Positions 1 to 7,963 of a stretch of 64,000 nt of DNA are shown in pieces (the stretch's first letter is position 1; the number at the start of each line of letters is the position of its first letter). The stretch covers positions 1 to 64,000 of the forward strand of contig NZ_JASHJI010000008.1 of assembly GCF_030733265.1 (NCBI RefSeq), read 5' to 3'. The notes under the pieces are model-generated. The model had not been told where the DNA came from and made no database searches. It worked only from the letters and a program-made list of their open reading frames with translations. This DNA comes from Roseibium sp. MMSF_3412 (GTDB taxonomy: Bacteria; Pseudomonadota; Alphaproteobacteria; Rhizobiales; Stappiaceae). Both the position numbers and the translations under genes were made by a program.

Positions 1-197
1 ACCGCGTCCACACCCGGCATCGCAAGCGCCGCGCTCGCATCAATCCCCGTCACCTTCGCATGCGCATGCGGAGACCGGACAAAGGCCGCGTGACCCATCC
101 CCGGAAGAACCATGTCGTCCGTATAACGGCCCTTGCCGGTTATGAAGCGCTTGTCTTCCTTGCGAAGCGCACGTGCGCCAATCCCCTCTATCGCCAT
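1..197 (-). CDS. coxL: Carbon monoxide dehydrogenase-type large subunit (CoxL), partial
   Basis: This is the N-terminal 65 codons of a xanthine-oxidase-family molybdopterin-binding subunit; the rest lies beyond the left edge. The visible start is MAIEGIGARALRKEDKRF followed by a TGKGRYTDD motif and a FVRSPHAHA motif. These are typical of the N-terminus of aerobic CO dehydrogenase and related molybdenum hydroxylase large subunits. The ATG at 197 has a purine-rich stretch just upstream. The gene follows coxS, so it should form the L subunit of an LMS-type enzyme. The active-site loop that separates true CO dehydrogenase from other hydroxylases (for example CoxL form II or nicotine/quinoline-type enzymes) is not in the window, so the substrate is open. 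Confidence 0.85.
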   Translation of the reverse strand, partial: MAIEGIGARALRKEDKRFITGKGRYTDDMVLPGMGHAAFVRSPHAHAKVTGIDASAALAMPGVDA

Positions 198-331
198 CTT
201 CTCTCTCCCAAAACCTAAATCCGGAAACCCTCACCGGCCATCAGCGCCCGCTCCTCCAGAGCTGCTCCGGCCTGCCGGTCCCCGCGTCGCAAAAACCCGG
301 AAAAACCGTGCTCAGAACAAACCCAAAGACC

Positions 332-823
332 CTATTCGGCCGCCTGCGCCATACCCGCCATCTGGTCCGACGCCGCCTTGATCGCCTTCACAATGTTGTG
401 GTAGCCCGTGCACCGGCAGATGTTGCCCTCAAGCTCATCACGGATCGTCGCCTCGTCCAGGTTGCCCGCACCGTGACGGTTGATCATATCAACCGCGCTC
501 ATGATCATCCCCGGCGTGCAGAAACCGCACTGAAGACCGTGATGCTCACGGAAGGCTGCCTGAACAGGATGAAGCGAAGCCGCAGACCCGATCCCCTCAA
601 GCGTCACAACCTCAGAACCGGCCGCCTGCGCAGCCAGCATCGTGCACGACTTGACCGCCTTCCCGTCAACATGAACAACACACGCACCGCACTGCGACGT
701 GTCACACCCAACATGCGTCCCAGTCAGACCCCGGACATCACGGATGAAAGATACAAGCAACGTCCGGTCCTCAACATCAGCGGATACAGACTTGCCATTC
801 AAAACAAGCGATACAGTCGACAT
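332..823 (-). CDS. coxS: [2Fe-2S] small subunit of CO dehydrogenase-type hydroxylase (CoxS)
   Basis: This 163-residue iron-sulfur subunit transfers electrons from the molybdenum site to the flavin subunit in the cytoplasm. It has the two family [2Fe-2S] sites: plant-ferredoxin-type cysteines C40, C45, C48 and C60, and the C-terminal four-helix cluster with C99, C102, C136 and C138 (motifs [10 protein letters not shown] and GNICRCTG). Length matches the family (about 150-170). It lies between coxG (upstream) and coxL (downstream) on the same strand, with gaps of about 117 and 134 bases. The fold and cofactors are certain; CO as the substrate is only inferred, because many hydroxylases share this subunit. 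Confidence 0.93.
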   Translation of the reverse strand: MSTVSLVLNGKSVSADVEDRTLLVSFIRDVRGLTGTHVGCDTSQCGACVVHVDGKAVKSCTMLAAQAAGSEVVTLEGIGSAASLHPVQAAFREHHGLQCGFCTPGMIMSAVDMINRHGAGNLDEATIRDELEGNICRCTGYHNIVKAIKAASDQMAGMAQAAE

Positions 824-940
824 AAATTCATCTCCCTCGTCAAAGCAGCAATGCGTGGTTGCGTCCTGTTTGTTTTCCTTAAGCGCCCCTCGCCAGTTCT
901 TGTGGCAAGACCATCATCAAATCAATCTGTTGCACGTGGG

Positions 941-1660
941 TCAACTTGCAAGGGCCAGCACCAGAATAAGCACTCCCAAAAGCGCCAGGCCCCAGACCAA
1001 CGGTCCGCCAAAGGCATTGCGCCCCGCGGCAACCTCCAGATTTTCCTCCGCCTTTTGCAACGTTTCCTCGACCGCGTGCTCGGCCTCCTCGATGGCGTGA
1101 AGAACTTCTCCCGGCGCCTCTTCGATCGCTATTCTCTTGGCTTCTTCCGCGACACCGGCATCAAGTTCGTCATCCGCCGAAGCGTCTTCCACCGTAGCGT
1201 TTTCCACGCTCGGTTCAGGAGTGCCTCCGACCATTTCGGTAAACTTGCTGAAGAAGTCTTCCGCCATCTTTTTCGCGCTTGAATCCACCAGGCGGCTGCC
1301 GAGCTGTGCCAGCTTGCCGCCGACCTGGGCCTTGGCTTCGTAGGTGAGCACGGTTTCCTCACCCTCTTCCGACAGCTTGACGTCCGCCGAGCCCTTGGCA
1401 AACCCGGCAACGCCGCCCTTTCCTTCACCCACGATCGTGTAGCTCTCCGGCGCGTTGATGTTCTCGAGCGTCACGGCGCCCTTGAACTTGGCCTTGACCG
1501 GTCCGATCTTCGCTGTCACCGAAGCGTTCATTTCCGTGTCGGATGTCTTTTCCAGGCTCTCACAGCCGGGTATGCACGCCTTCAGAACTTCGGGATCATT
1601 CAGAGCCTGCCAGACAGCTTCTCTTTTTGCCGGAATACGGTGCGTGCCGTTCATGTCCAT
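941..1660 (-). CDS. coxG: CoxG-type SRPBCC protein with C-terminal membrane anchor
   Basis: This 239-residue protein is related to CoxG, the carbon monoxide dehydrogenase accessory protein that in Oligotropha anchors CO dehydrogenase to the membrane. Residues 1-150 form the SRPBCC/CoxG domain, with the opening [17 protein letters not shown] and a PGCESLEK motif. A Glu/Ala-rich linker follows, and the last 22 residues or so are a hydrophobic segment ([15 protein letters not shown]) that should insert in the cytoplasmic membrane. The ATG at 1660 is preferred over an in-frame upstream start because AGGGAG lies just upstream and homology begins here. It heads the visible coxG-coxS-coxL set. The role in quinone-linked electron transfer is inferred from the family. 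Confidence 0.88.
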   Translation of the reverse strand: MDMNGTHRIPAKREAVWQALNDPEVLKACIPGCESLEKTSDTEMNASVTAKIGPVKAKFKGAVTLENINAPESYTIVGEGKGGVAGFAKGSADVKLSEEGEETVLTYEAKAQVGGKLAQLGSRLVDSSAKKMAEDFFSKFTEMVGGTPEPSVENATVEDASADDELDAGVAEEAKRIAIEEAPGEVLHAIEEAEHAVEETLQKAEENLEVAAGRNAFGGPLVWGLALLGVLILVLALAS

Positions 1661-1884
1661 CGTGTTTCTCCCTTTCTGCCTTGGCGCAGCCGCAACAGTG
1701 GCCGATCGCGCCTGGCGCGTGCAAGCAGTACGCGGATCAGCTCGCATCGCTATGAGAGCCTGCATTGCTTCGAATTTCAATCACTTATCGAGCGAATTAC
1801 GGAAAAGGCGGCCGCGCGCGCACCGCCTGGCACACCAATCGCCTGCAATCGAAACGAATTCACCGGGATTCTGATTGTCTCAAT

Positions 1885-4128
1885 TCATCCCGTCGCCAGA
1901 CCCGGACCTTTTGCGCCACTGATGAAGCTGTCCAGGTCCGAACTGGGAAGCGGCTTTGCAAAGAAATATCCCTGAAGAAAGTCACACTGCAATTCCTGCA
2001 TGATCTTCCTCTGGTCGGCCGTTTCGACACCTTCCGCCGTTATGCTCAAATCGAGTGCCTTGGCGACGGCGATAATCGACCTGACAACCGCCAATGCGTC
2101 CGGGTCCTGCTCCATGTTCATGATGAAGCTGCGGTCGATCTTGATCCCGTCCAGCGGCAATTTGCGGAGATAGCTGAAGGACGAATATCCCGTTCCGAAA
2201 TCATCTATCACCACTTTCGCGCCCTTGTTCCTCAGCCAGGTCAGGAGAGAAAGGGTAACCTGATCGTTGTTCACGAAGAGGCCTTCGGTGACTTCAAACA
2301 CCAGCCGGTCGAAACCCAGACCGGCCGCAGCCGCGGCGTCCTCGATATCCTTGTAGATCCGGCTGGCCTGCACCTGCCTCGGAGACAGGTTGACATTCAA
2401 TCTGACGCGATTGGAAAGACCGCGCAGCCCGCTGAATTCTTCAAAGGCGGACCGGAACATCCAGGCGCCGATTTCGATGATCAGCCCGCTTGTCTCCGCG
2501 GCCTCGATCATGCGGGTGGTGTTCAACGTCCCGCCCGATGCGGTGCGAAAGCGCATGAGGGCCTCGAACGAAGCAATGCTCTGGTCCGACGCCTGCATGA
2601 TCGGCTGGTAGTTGAGCGAGAACTCTGCCTGCGCTCCCTTGCCTGTGAGAAGAGAGGCGAGCCGCAATCGCTCGAGCGCCGCTTCCTGCATCAGCGGGTG
2701 GAAAACCGCGTGATTTGTAAGCCCTTTCTGCCGGACATCATTCAGCGCAATCGAGGCATGACGCACGATGTCCTCGGCACTGCGCCCGGCCTCGTCCGCC
2801 TTTGCGATCCCGCATCTGAGTTTCAGCGAAATCTGGTTTTCGTCGATTGCAATCGGTTCCTGGAAGGCGTCCTCGATCCTTGTGACGATGTCCGGTATTC
2901 GGACGCTTGCGCCCCCTTTCAGAAGGATAAGGAATTCGTCCTTTTCCTTTCGAGCAATCGCCAGCGCATCTGGAAATGTCTGCGAAAGCCGGTTCCCGGT
3001 CTGTTTCAGAACTGCTCCGGCCTTTTCGTCTCCAATACCATCGACGATGAACCGGAAACGCTGGATGTCACAATGAAGCACAAGCAGAGCGCGTTCGGCG
3101 GCGGCCTGGCTCTGGAACGCCTCGACAAAGCCGGAAAAAGTCGATTGTCCGGTGGTGCGATCGACGTAGGCAAGGTTGCGAATATGTTCCAGTAGACCGG
3201 TCTTCTCGTAGCCCAGGGCGACATTGGACATGAACAGGCGAATAATCTCCGGTCCGATCTTCTCATGCAGGACCGCAAGCGGCATGCCTATGTAGAGCGC
3301 TCCGGACAGTCCGTTTCTGGTGACGAGCGGCAGCGCTACGCCGCGGGAGGTCGAATACTCGGTCCTGTTGGCAATGCACTCCGATACGCATTTGCGCACG
3401 AGATCTTCACCGATGACATCGAGTGGCAGATCAAGTTTGTCTTCAAACGCGCCCGAAGCAGCCAGAACACGTGCGCCGGACATGCCGACGGCCCCGGGCT
3501 GGGGAAAGGATTCCAATCCGCACAAAAGTCCGTCGATCGGTTCTTCGGCCAGTTCCGAAAAATTCTGGAGGACAACCGTCGCGAATTCGCCCAGTGCATT
3601 TTTCTCGACAATGGCGGACAGCTGCGCATTCAGTTTCTTGAGCCGTTGCCGGTTGGTCTCCAGCGAGAGAACCAGTTTGTAGCCACGCAACGCCGTCACA
3701 ATCGCCGTGATGAGCTTCGTACGCGAAAGTTCCGCCTTTTCCGCGTAGCCATCGACGTCGAATTTCATGATCACGTCTGTCTGCGGAGCGTAACCCGGTT
3801 GCCCCGTCCGCAAGATCAGACGCGTGAAAGTGTTGCCAAGCTCCGATCTGATCCAGCTGACCAGAGCCAGACCGGCCGTGTCGTTCTCCATCACGACGTC
3901 GATCAGCGCAACGGCGATATCTTCGTGTTCCGCCAGTATCTCGCGCGCTTCCTGCGCGGACAAGGCGTGTAACAACTGGAATGGACGGTCCTCGAAGTCG
4001 CAGCCATCAACAGCGATCCTGGTCACATCGTGAACGTCTGGATCATCATCCACAACAAGGATCTTCCAGGGAGACCTTTCTTCCCGGTGCGCCTGCATTC
4101 TGGAGGGTGCCAGAAAATCCATGCTCAT
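1885..4128 (-). CDS. Response regulator with DUF3369, degenerate GGDEF and EAL domains (c-di-GMP phosphodiesterase)
   Basis: This 747-residue cytoplasmic protein has a receiver domain (residues 20-145, acidic pocket D27-D29, phosphoacceptor D77), a DUF3369 sensor-like domain (about 155-315), a GGDEF-like domain (about 318-470) and a C-terminal EAL domain (about 490-735). The GGDEF motif reads RKEKDEF at 393-399, so cyclase activity is unlikely. The EAL domain keeps E522 of EAL, E612, the DDFGTGYSS motif at 642-650, K664 and E699, so c-di-GMP hydrolysis is expected. The ATG directly follows the stop of the upstream histidine kinase, with no gap. The pair is therefore almost certainly cognate, with phosphorylation gating the phosphodiesterase. 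The input signal is unknown. Confidence 0.93.
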   Translation of the reverse strand: MSMDFLAPSRMQAHREERSPWKILVVDDDPDVHDVTRIAVDGCDFEDRPFQLLHALSAQEAREILAEHEDIAVALIDVVMENDTAGLALVSWIRSELGNTFTRLILRTGQPGYAPQTDVIMKFDVDGYAEKAELSRTKLITAIVTALRGYKLVLSLETNRQRLKKLNAQLSAIVEKNALGEFATVVLQNFSELAEEPIDGLLCGLESFPQPGAVGMSGARVLAASGAFEDKLDLPLDVIGEDLVRKCVSECIANRTEYSTSRGVALPLVTRNGLSGALYIGMPLAVLHEKIGPEIIRLFMSNVALGYEKTGLLEHIRNLAYVDRTTGQSTFSGFVEAFQSQAAAERALLVLHCDIQRFRFIVDGIGDEKAGAVLKQTGNRLSQTFPDALAIARKEKDEFLILLKGGASVRIPDIVTRIEDAFQEPIAIDENQISLKLRCGIAKADEAGRSAEDIVRHASIALNDVRQKGLTNHAVFHPLMQEAALERLRLASLLTGKGAQAEFSLNYQPIMQASDQSIASFEALMRFRTASGGTLNTTRMIEAAETSGLIIEIGAWMFRSAFEEFSGLRGLSNRVRLNVNLSPRQVQASRIYKDIEDAAAAAGLGFDRLVFEVTEGLFVNNDQVTLSLLTWLRNKGAKVVIDDFGTGYSSFSYLRKLPLDGIKIDRSFIMNMEQDPDALAVVRSIIAVAKALDLSITAEGVETADQRKIMQELQCDFLQGYFFAKPLPSSDLDSFISGAKGPGLATG

Positions 4129-5709
4129 CTACGGCACCTGTATTCCTGTTTCCGGCTTGCCCGGCTCCGGTGTCCTGAAGGGGATCTCGATTGAGAACTC
4201 CGTGCCAGAGCCGACCTTTGAGACGACCGACATCGATCCGTTCAGGGCCTCGGTGACCAACTGGTAGCAAATGGCCATTCCCAGCCCGGAGCTTCCCTTG
4301 CCGAATTTGGTCGTGAAAAACGGCTCAAAGACCTTCTTGAGATTTTTCTCTGGTATTCCCACGCCGAAGTCCTTGCAGCTCAACAGGACTTTTTTCCCGC
4401 CCCGATGGTTCAGCACACTTGTTTGAATTTTGATGTCCCCTGTGTTTTGGCCTTCGTATCCATGCTTGATCGCGTTCTCCACGAGATTGGAGAGCACCTG
4501 ACTGACCGCGCCGGGATATGCTTCGATGACGACATCGGCCTTCAGGTTCAGATCAAGGCTGAATGACGTTTTTTTCAGAGTCGGTTGGAGAGTTGCAAGT
4601 GTCTCGCGAACAATATGATCGAAATTGAACGCACGCTTTTTCTCACTCTGTCGGTCGACGGCGACCTGGCGGAAATTTCCGACCAGTTCCCGCGCCCGTC
4701 CAAGAGTTTTTTCAATGATATCGGCAGTGTCGCTTATGCGCTGAATCTCTTTTTCAAGAGCTTCCTTGCTCAGTGATTGCTGATCGAGTTCAGTTTTCAG
4801 ATGGTCCGTGGAATCGTTGATCGTCGTCGCTGCCATGAGCGCATTCCCCAGCGGCGTGTTCAATTCATGCGAGACGCCGGCCACCAGAGCGCCGAGAGCG
4901 GCGAGATTGTCCGCCTGTATGAGCTCTTCCTGCACGAGTTTGAGCTGCTCGGTGCGGCGTGCAACCAGTTCTTCCAGATTGGTCTGGTACTCCTGGATCT
5001 TCTGCAGGTCGTGATGCCTGCGCTGGACCATCGATTGCAGGCTTGACGAAAGAATGCCGATTTCATCCTCCCGACCCGGCATGAGGACCGTGTCCGGGGG
5101 ATGCTCAATCAGCCGCGGCGTCGAGAGATAGGCAACAATGTCCGTGAGAGGACGTCCGATCAGCCGCTTGAAAACCGTCCTGATGACAAACGTGAGCAAG
5201 AGCAGATAAACAACGATAGCCGCGACAATGTAACCGACCGTTGCAAAGATCTCCTGCGAAATCGTGTTTCTGTCGAGCAGGATGAAGACTTGTCCGATCG
5301 CATCCTTGTGCAGGATCGTGCTCGGCGATTGCAGGGTATAGGAGAGCGCTTCCGCGCGGCGTATCCCGGCAACGGGGTCGCCGAAGTTTCCCGTATCGGG
5401 TGTCTCGACCCAGACGCGCTCCACCACTTCAAGACTTTCCAGGCCTCGGATCAGTTGAAGCGTTGCTTCGGCGTTGACTGTCCAGATGGCTCTTTCGAAC
5501 GGACGTTTCGTGGCTTCAAAGAAGGCCTCTGTCACACGGATCGCCCGCGCATGCGATGCATCCCACGTGATCTTTGTCAAAACCCCTATGAAGATGATAC
5601 CGAGCAGCGCGAACAACCCGAGCGTATAGAGAATAAACGTCCGGGACAAACTGACCCGGCCCGTTTTCTTCGGGGCATATGGCAACGACGCACTGCCGCT
5701 AACAGTCAA
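4129..5709 (-). CDS. Membrane sensor histidine kinase
   Basis: This is a sensor kinase of about 526 residues, counted from the proposed TTG at 5709. Two transmembrane helices (residues 26-45 and 155-177) flank a periplasmic domain of about 110 residues. A linker and coiled coil (about 185-275) follow, then the dimerization domain with the H-box GVSHELNTP (phospho-His H281). The ATPase domain has N box LVENAIKHG, G1 DFGVGIP, F box FEPFFTTK and G2 GSSGLGMA. The TTG is chosen because GAGG lies upstream in the right place; the reading frame stays open to 5832, but that stretch does not resemble protein. It is translationally contiguous with the EAL response regulator. The ligand is not predictable. 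Confidence 0.9.
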   Translation of the reverse strand: MTVSGSASLPYAPKKTGRVSLSRTFILYTLGLFALLGIIFIGVLTKITWDASHARAIRVTEAFFEATKRPFERAIWTVNAEATLQLIRGLESLEVVERVWVETPDTGNFGDPVAGIRRAEALSYTLQSPSTILHKDAIGQVFILLDRNTISQEIFATVGYIVAAIVVYLLLLTFVIRTVFKRLIGRPLTDIVAYLSTPRLIEHPPDTVLMPGREDEIGILSSSLQSMVQRRHHDLQKIQEYQTNLEELVARRTEQLKLVQEELIQADNLAALGALVAGVSHELNTPLGNALMAATTINDSTDHLKTELDQQSLSKEALEKEIQRISDTADIIEKTLGRARELVGNFRQVAVDRQSEKKRAFNFDHIVRETLATLQPTLKKTSFSLDLNLKADVVIEAYPGAVSQVLSNLVENAIKHGYEGQNTGDIKIQTSVLNHRGGKKVLLSCKDFGVGIPEKNLKKVFEPFFTTKFGKGSSGLGMAICYQLVTEALNGSMSVVSKVGSGTEFSIEIPFRTPEPGKPETGIQVP

Positions 5710-6163
5710 GACGCCTACCTCTAACCTGGACGTGACGCTGTCTGGAATTGGAATTTGGCGCCGGCCCGGTCGTGCACCCGCTTTCGCAGGAAAATCACAA
5801 CTCGCACAGCCTGGCCTCGCCCCAACCACCAATTACAGATTTTGCTTAGGTTTTCTAAATTTTCCATAAAAATCAATTGTAAATTAAAACAGTTTAACCT
5901 GTCTTTTCTACATATCCAGACTTTCCCCGATAGAAATAGCGGCAACCTACTTTTCGAGTAACGCCGGACTATTGGTACTTCTTTCAAAATGGCATGAAAG
6001 CAATCGTTTTTTACAAATGCCATTGAACAAAAATAATAAAAAACACTCAGGAAGATGAAATTTATCTGAGTGATTTTCTGAGTAAATCATGTATACTTTA
6101 TGCAAGGTCTTGCTCAAGGCCCGATGCTATTGAGCGTTTGCTTCGATCAGCCGAGTAGGCACG
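5710..6163. other. AT-rich divergent intergenic region
   Basis: This stretch separates the leftward histidine kinase from the rightward GntR regulator. The part from about 5825 to 6110 is distinctly AT-rich compared with the flanks. It contains homopolymer A and T runs and the CTGAGT repeats listed separately. No credible ORF or RNA gene was seen. It most likely holds both promoters. Confidence 0.6.
6044..6097 (+). promoter_or_regulatory. Candidate operator/promoter of the GntR gene: CTGAGT repeats before a TATACT box
   Basis: CACTCAG at 6044-6050 and CTGAGTG at 6066-6072 form a 7-base inverted repeat with a 15-base spacer. A second CTGAGT lies at 6078-6083, twelve bases after the first. A -10-like TATACT follows at 6092-6097, about 67 bases before the ATG; no good -35 was seen. 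FadR-type regulators often repress themselves through such repeats near the -10. Binding by this protein is a guess. Confidence 0.35.
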
Positions 6164-6880
6164 ATGAAAGAAGACGACGGACTTCGCTTCGAACTGCCAG
6201 ACAAGTCTCTAACGGCCCTGCCGACCGGGGCGGTCAAGGACACGGTCGAGCGTTTGGGGCACAAAATCGTACTTGGCGGGTATCCTGTCGGCGATGTTCT
6301 TCCCAAGGAGGACGAACTCGTTGCAACGCTCGATGTGTCCCGGACTGTCATTCGCGAAGCCGTCAAGGTGCTTTGCGGCAAGGGACTGGTCCGCACGGCA
6401 CGGCGCTACGGCTCCAGGGTCAGTCCCTTCACGGACTGGAACCTACTGGACCCGGACGTCATACGCTGGCACAAGCCCGACTGCCCGATGACCCCGACGA
6501 TCCATGCCGATGCGATGCAGTTGAGATCCATCTTCGAGCCGGAGGCCGCAGCACTTGCAGCGATACACGGGTCGAACGATCAGCATGACAGGATCCTGCA
6601 GGCAGCACGAAAGATACATACGGATTACGGAGAAGAGGCAATGCTTGGCGCGACATTCGCCTTTCACTCCACGATCCTGCAGGCCACCGGAAACCTGATG
6701 CTCGCGCATTTTCAGAACGTGATCCATGCGATTCTCGTGTCATCGCGCACCACGGACGATAACGCTTCGCCGGAAGACCCCGTTCCCAGGGAGCACCACA
6801 TCGCGGTCGCCCAGGCGATCAGGTCGCATGAGCCGGAGGTGGCAAGGCAACGAATGCGGGATCTTCTCGCCAAGCATTGA
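6164..6880 (+). CDS. FadR/GntR-family transcriptional regulator (FCD domain)
   Basis: This 238-residue DNA-binding protein has a GntR winged helix (about residues 21-88, with PKEDELVATLDVSRTVIREA as the recognition region) and a C-terminal all-helical FCD ligand domain (about 110-235). The FCD part holds the usual metal or ligand histidines, including one in the FHSTILQATGN motif and REHH near 206. Members typically repress genes for sugar acids, amino acids or other carboxylates and are released by a small acid. The downstream hydrolase and acyl-CoA ligase are candidate targets by position only. The ATG at 6164 has a weak ribosome binding site. Family assignment is firm; effector and regulon are unknown. 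Confidence 0.92.
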   Translation: MKEDDGLRFELPDKSLTALPTGAVKDTVERLGHKIVLGGYPVGDVLPKEDELVATLDVSRTVIREAVKVLCGKGLVRTARRYGSRVSPFTDWNLLDPDVIRWHKPDCPMTPTIHADAMQLRSIFEPEAAALAAIHGSNDQHDRILQAARKIHTDYGEEAMLGATFAFHSTILQATGNLMLAHFQNVIHAILVSSRTTDDNASPEDPVPREHHIAVAQAIRSHEPEVARQRMRDLLAKH

Positions 6881-7024
6881 TTGCACGCCAATCCGGCCCG
6901 AGACAGTCCCGACAGAGACCTGCTGCACATTCCAACAAAGAAAGAGGGCGTCGCGCCCACGCCTTCCACGTGGAGCCCGGGACACTCGGTTCCGCCGTCC
7001 AAACCATCGATGTTCGGGATCGGG

Positions 7025-7834
7025 TCAGGTTGACACCAGCGTGCGAACCAATCCGCTTTCAGGATCTTCCAGCGCATCGATCACGTCAAAATGGTGTTTG
7101 CCGGGTTCAGCATGAAACCGCGTCCCTGGCCACGCTTCAGACAAGAGCCTTGATTGACGCACGAATTCGGGACGCTCCTGCGCTCCAACCCAGGCGGTTA
7201 CGGGACAATCCGTTATTTTCGCCCGCAGTGCCGGGCTCTCTTCGGCCGCACCCGTCTCGGTCAGGGAAAACGATGCGTTCATCTGGGTTCTGCGCAATGG
7301 CCTCAAGTCATGAAGCCCACTGATCGAGACGATAGTTTCAAGTCGTTCCAGGGTTCTCTCATCAAGCGGCGTGTCGTCGCAGACCATTCGGGTCACCAGA
7401 TGTCCACCCGCCGAATGACCGGCGAGACGAACCGGTCCGTCACAACGCTGTGCTGCAAACATTACCGCTGCACCGATCTGTTTGGTGATGTCGCCGATCC
7501 TGACGGTTGGTGCCAGGTCATAGCTGGGCAGACAGACGGTCCAGCCCTGTCTTAGCGCACCTGTCGCGAACTGCGACCAGAAACTCTTGTCAAAGCGAAG
7601 CCAGTAGCCACCGTGAACAAAGATCACCAGCCCACGCGACGTGCCCTGCGGAAAAAAGAGATCAAGTTTCTGGCGATCCGAAACACCGTAGGCCGCGTCC
7701 AGCGACGAATCCGGCCACCCTGCCCTGAAGTCCCTTGCTGCCCGCGCCCACCTGTCCGGGTACCCGGCTGCGCCGGGGATATGGGCCCCGTTGGCATAAG
7801 CGTCGTCCCAGTCCTTGATATCCGCATCCGTCAT
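7025..7834 (-). CDS. Alpha/beta hydrolase, arylformamidase-like
   Basis: This cytoplasmic serine hydrolase has 269 residues. It carries the oxyanion motif HGGYW (74-78), the nucleophile motif GHSAGG (139-144, Ser141) and a C-terminal catalytic histidine in KHHFD. The HGG-Y-W type motif and size fit the esterase/lipase group that includes bacterial kynurenine formamidase-like proteins, but no kynurenine pathway gene is nearby, so the substrate is not assigned. ATG 7834 is preferred because AGGA lies six bases upstream; another ATG at 7870 is in frame. It is divergent from the acyl-CoA ligase gene, with about 130 bases between, and convergent with the GntR gene. Confidence 0.85.
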   Translation of the reverse strand: MTDADIKDWDDAYANGAHIPGAAGYPDRWARAARDFRAGWPDSSLDAAYGVSDRQKLDLFFPQGTSRGLVIFVHGGYWLRFDKSFWSQFATGALRQGWTVCLPSYDLAPTVRIGDITKQIGAAVMFAAQRCDGPVRLAGHSAGGHLVTRMVCDDTPLDERTLERLETIVSISGLHDLRPLRRTQMNASFSLTETGAAEESPALRAKITDCPVTAWVGAQERPEFVRQSRLLSEAWPGTRFHAEPGKHHFDVIDALEDPESGLVRTLVST

Positions 7835-7963
7835 GAAAAGTCCTGCATGCAATGAATCGCCCGGCTGCATGGTTGCACAAAAAATGTCTTTCGTAGAAGG
7901 CAGCGTTGCCTCTCCGGCTTGTCAAGCAAGGTATCACCGGCCTAACGTCGCTCCACAACTTCA

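Noticed and set aside
1765..3195. A 476-codon open frame antisense to the EAL response regulator
   Set aside because: The true gene on the other strand has complete REC and EAL motifs; the antisense frame shows only mirror-image codon bias.
5710..5832. Upstream extension of the histidine kinase to a TTG at 5832
   Set aside because: The 41 extra residues are Arg/Pro/Gly-rich and unlike a kinase N-terminus, while the TTG at 5709 has a ribosome binding site and starts before the first membrane helix.
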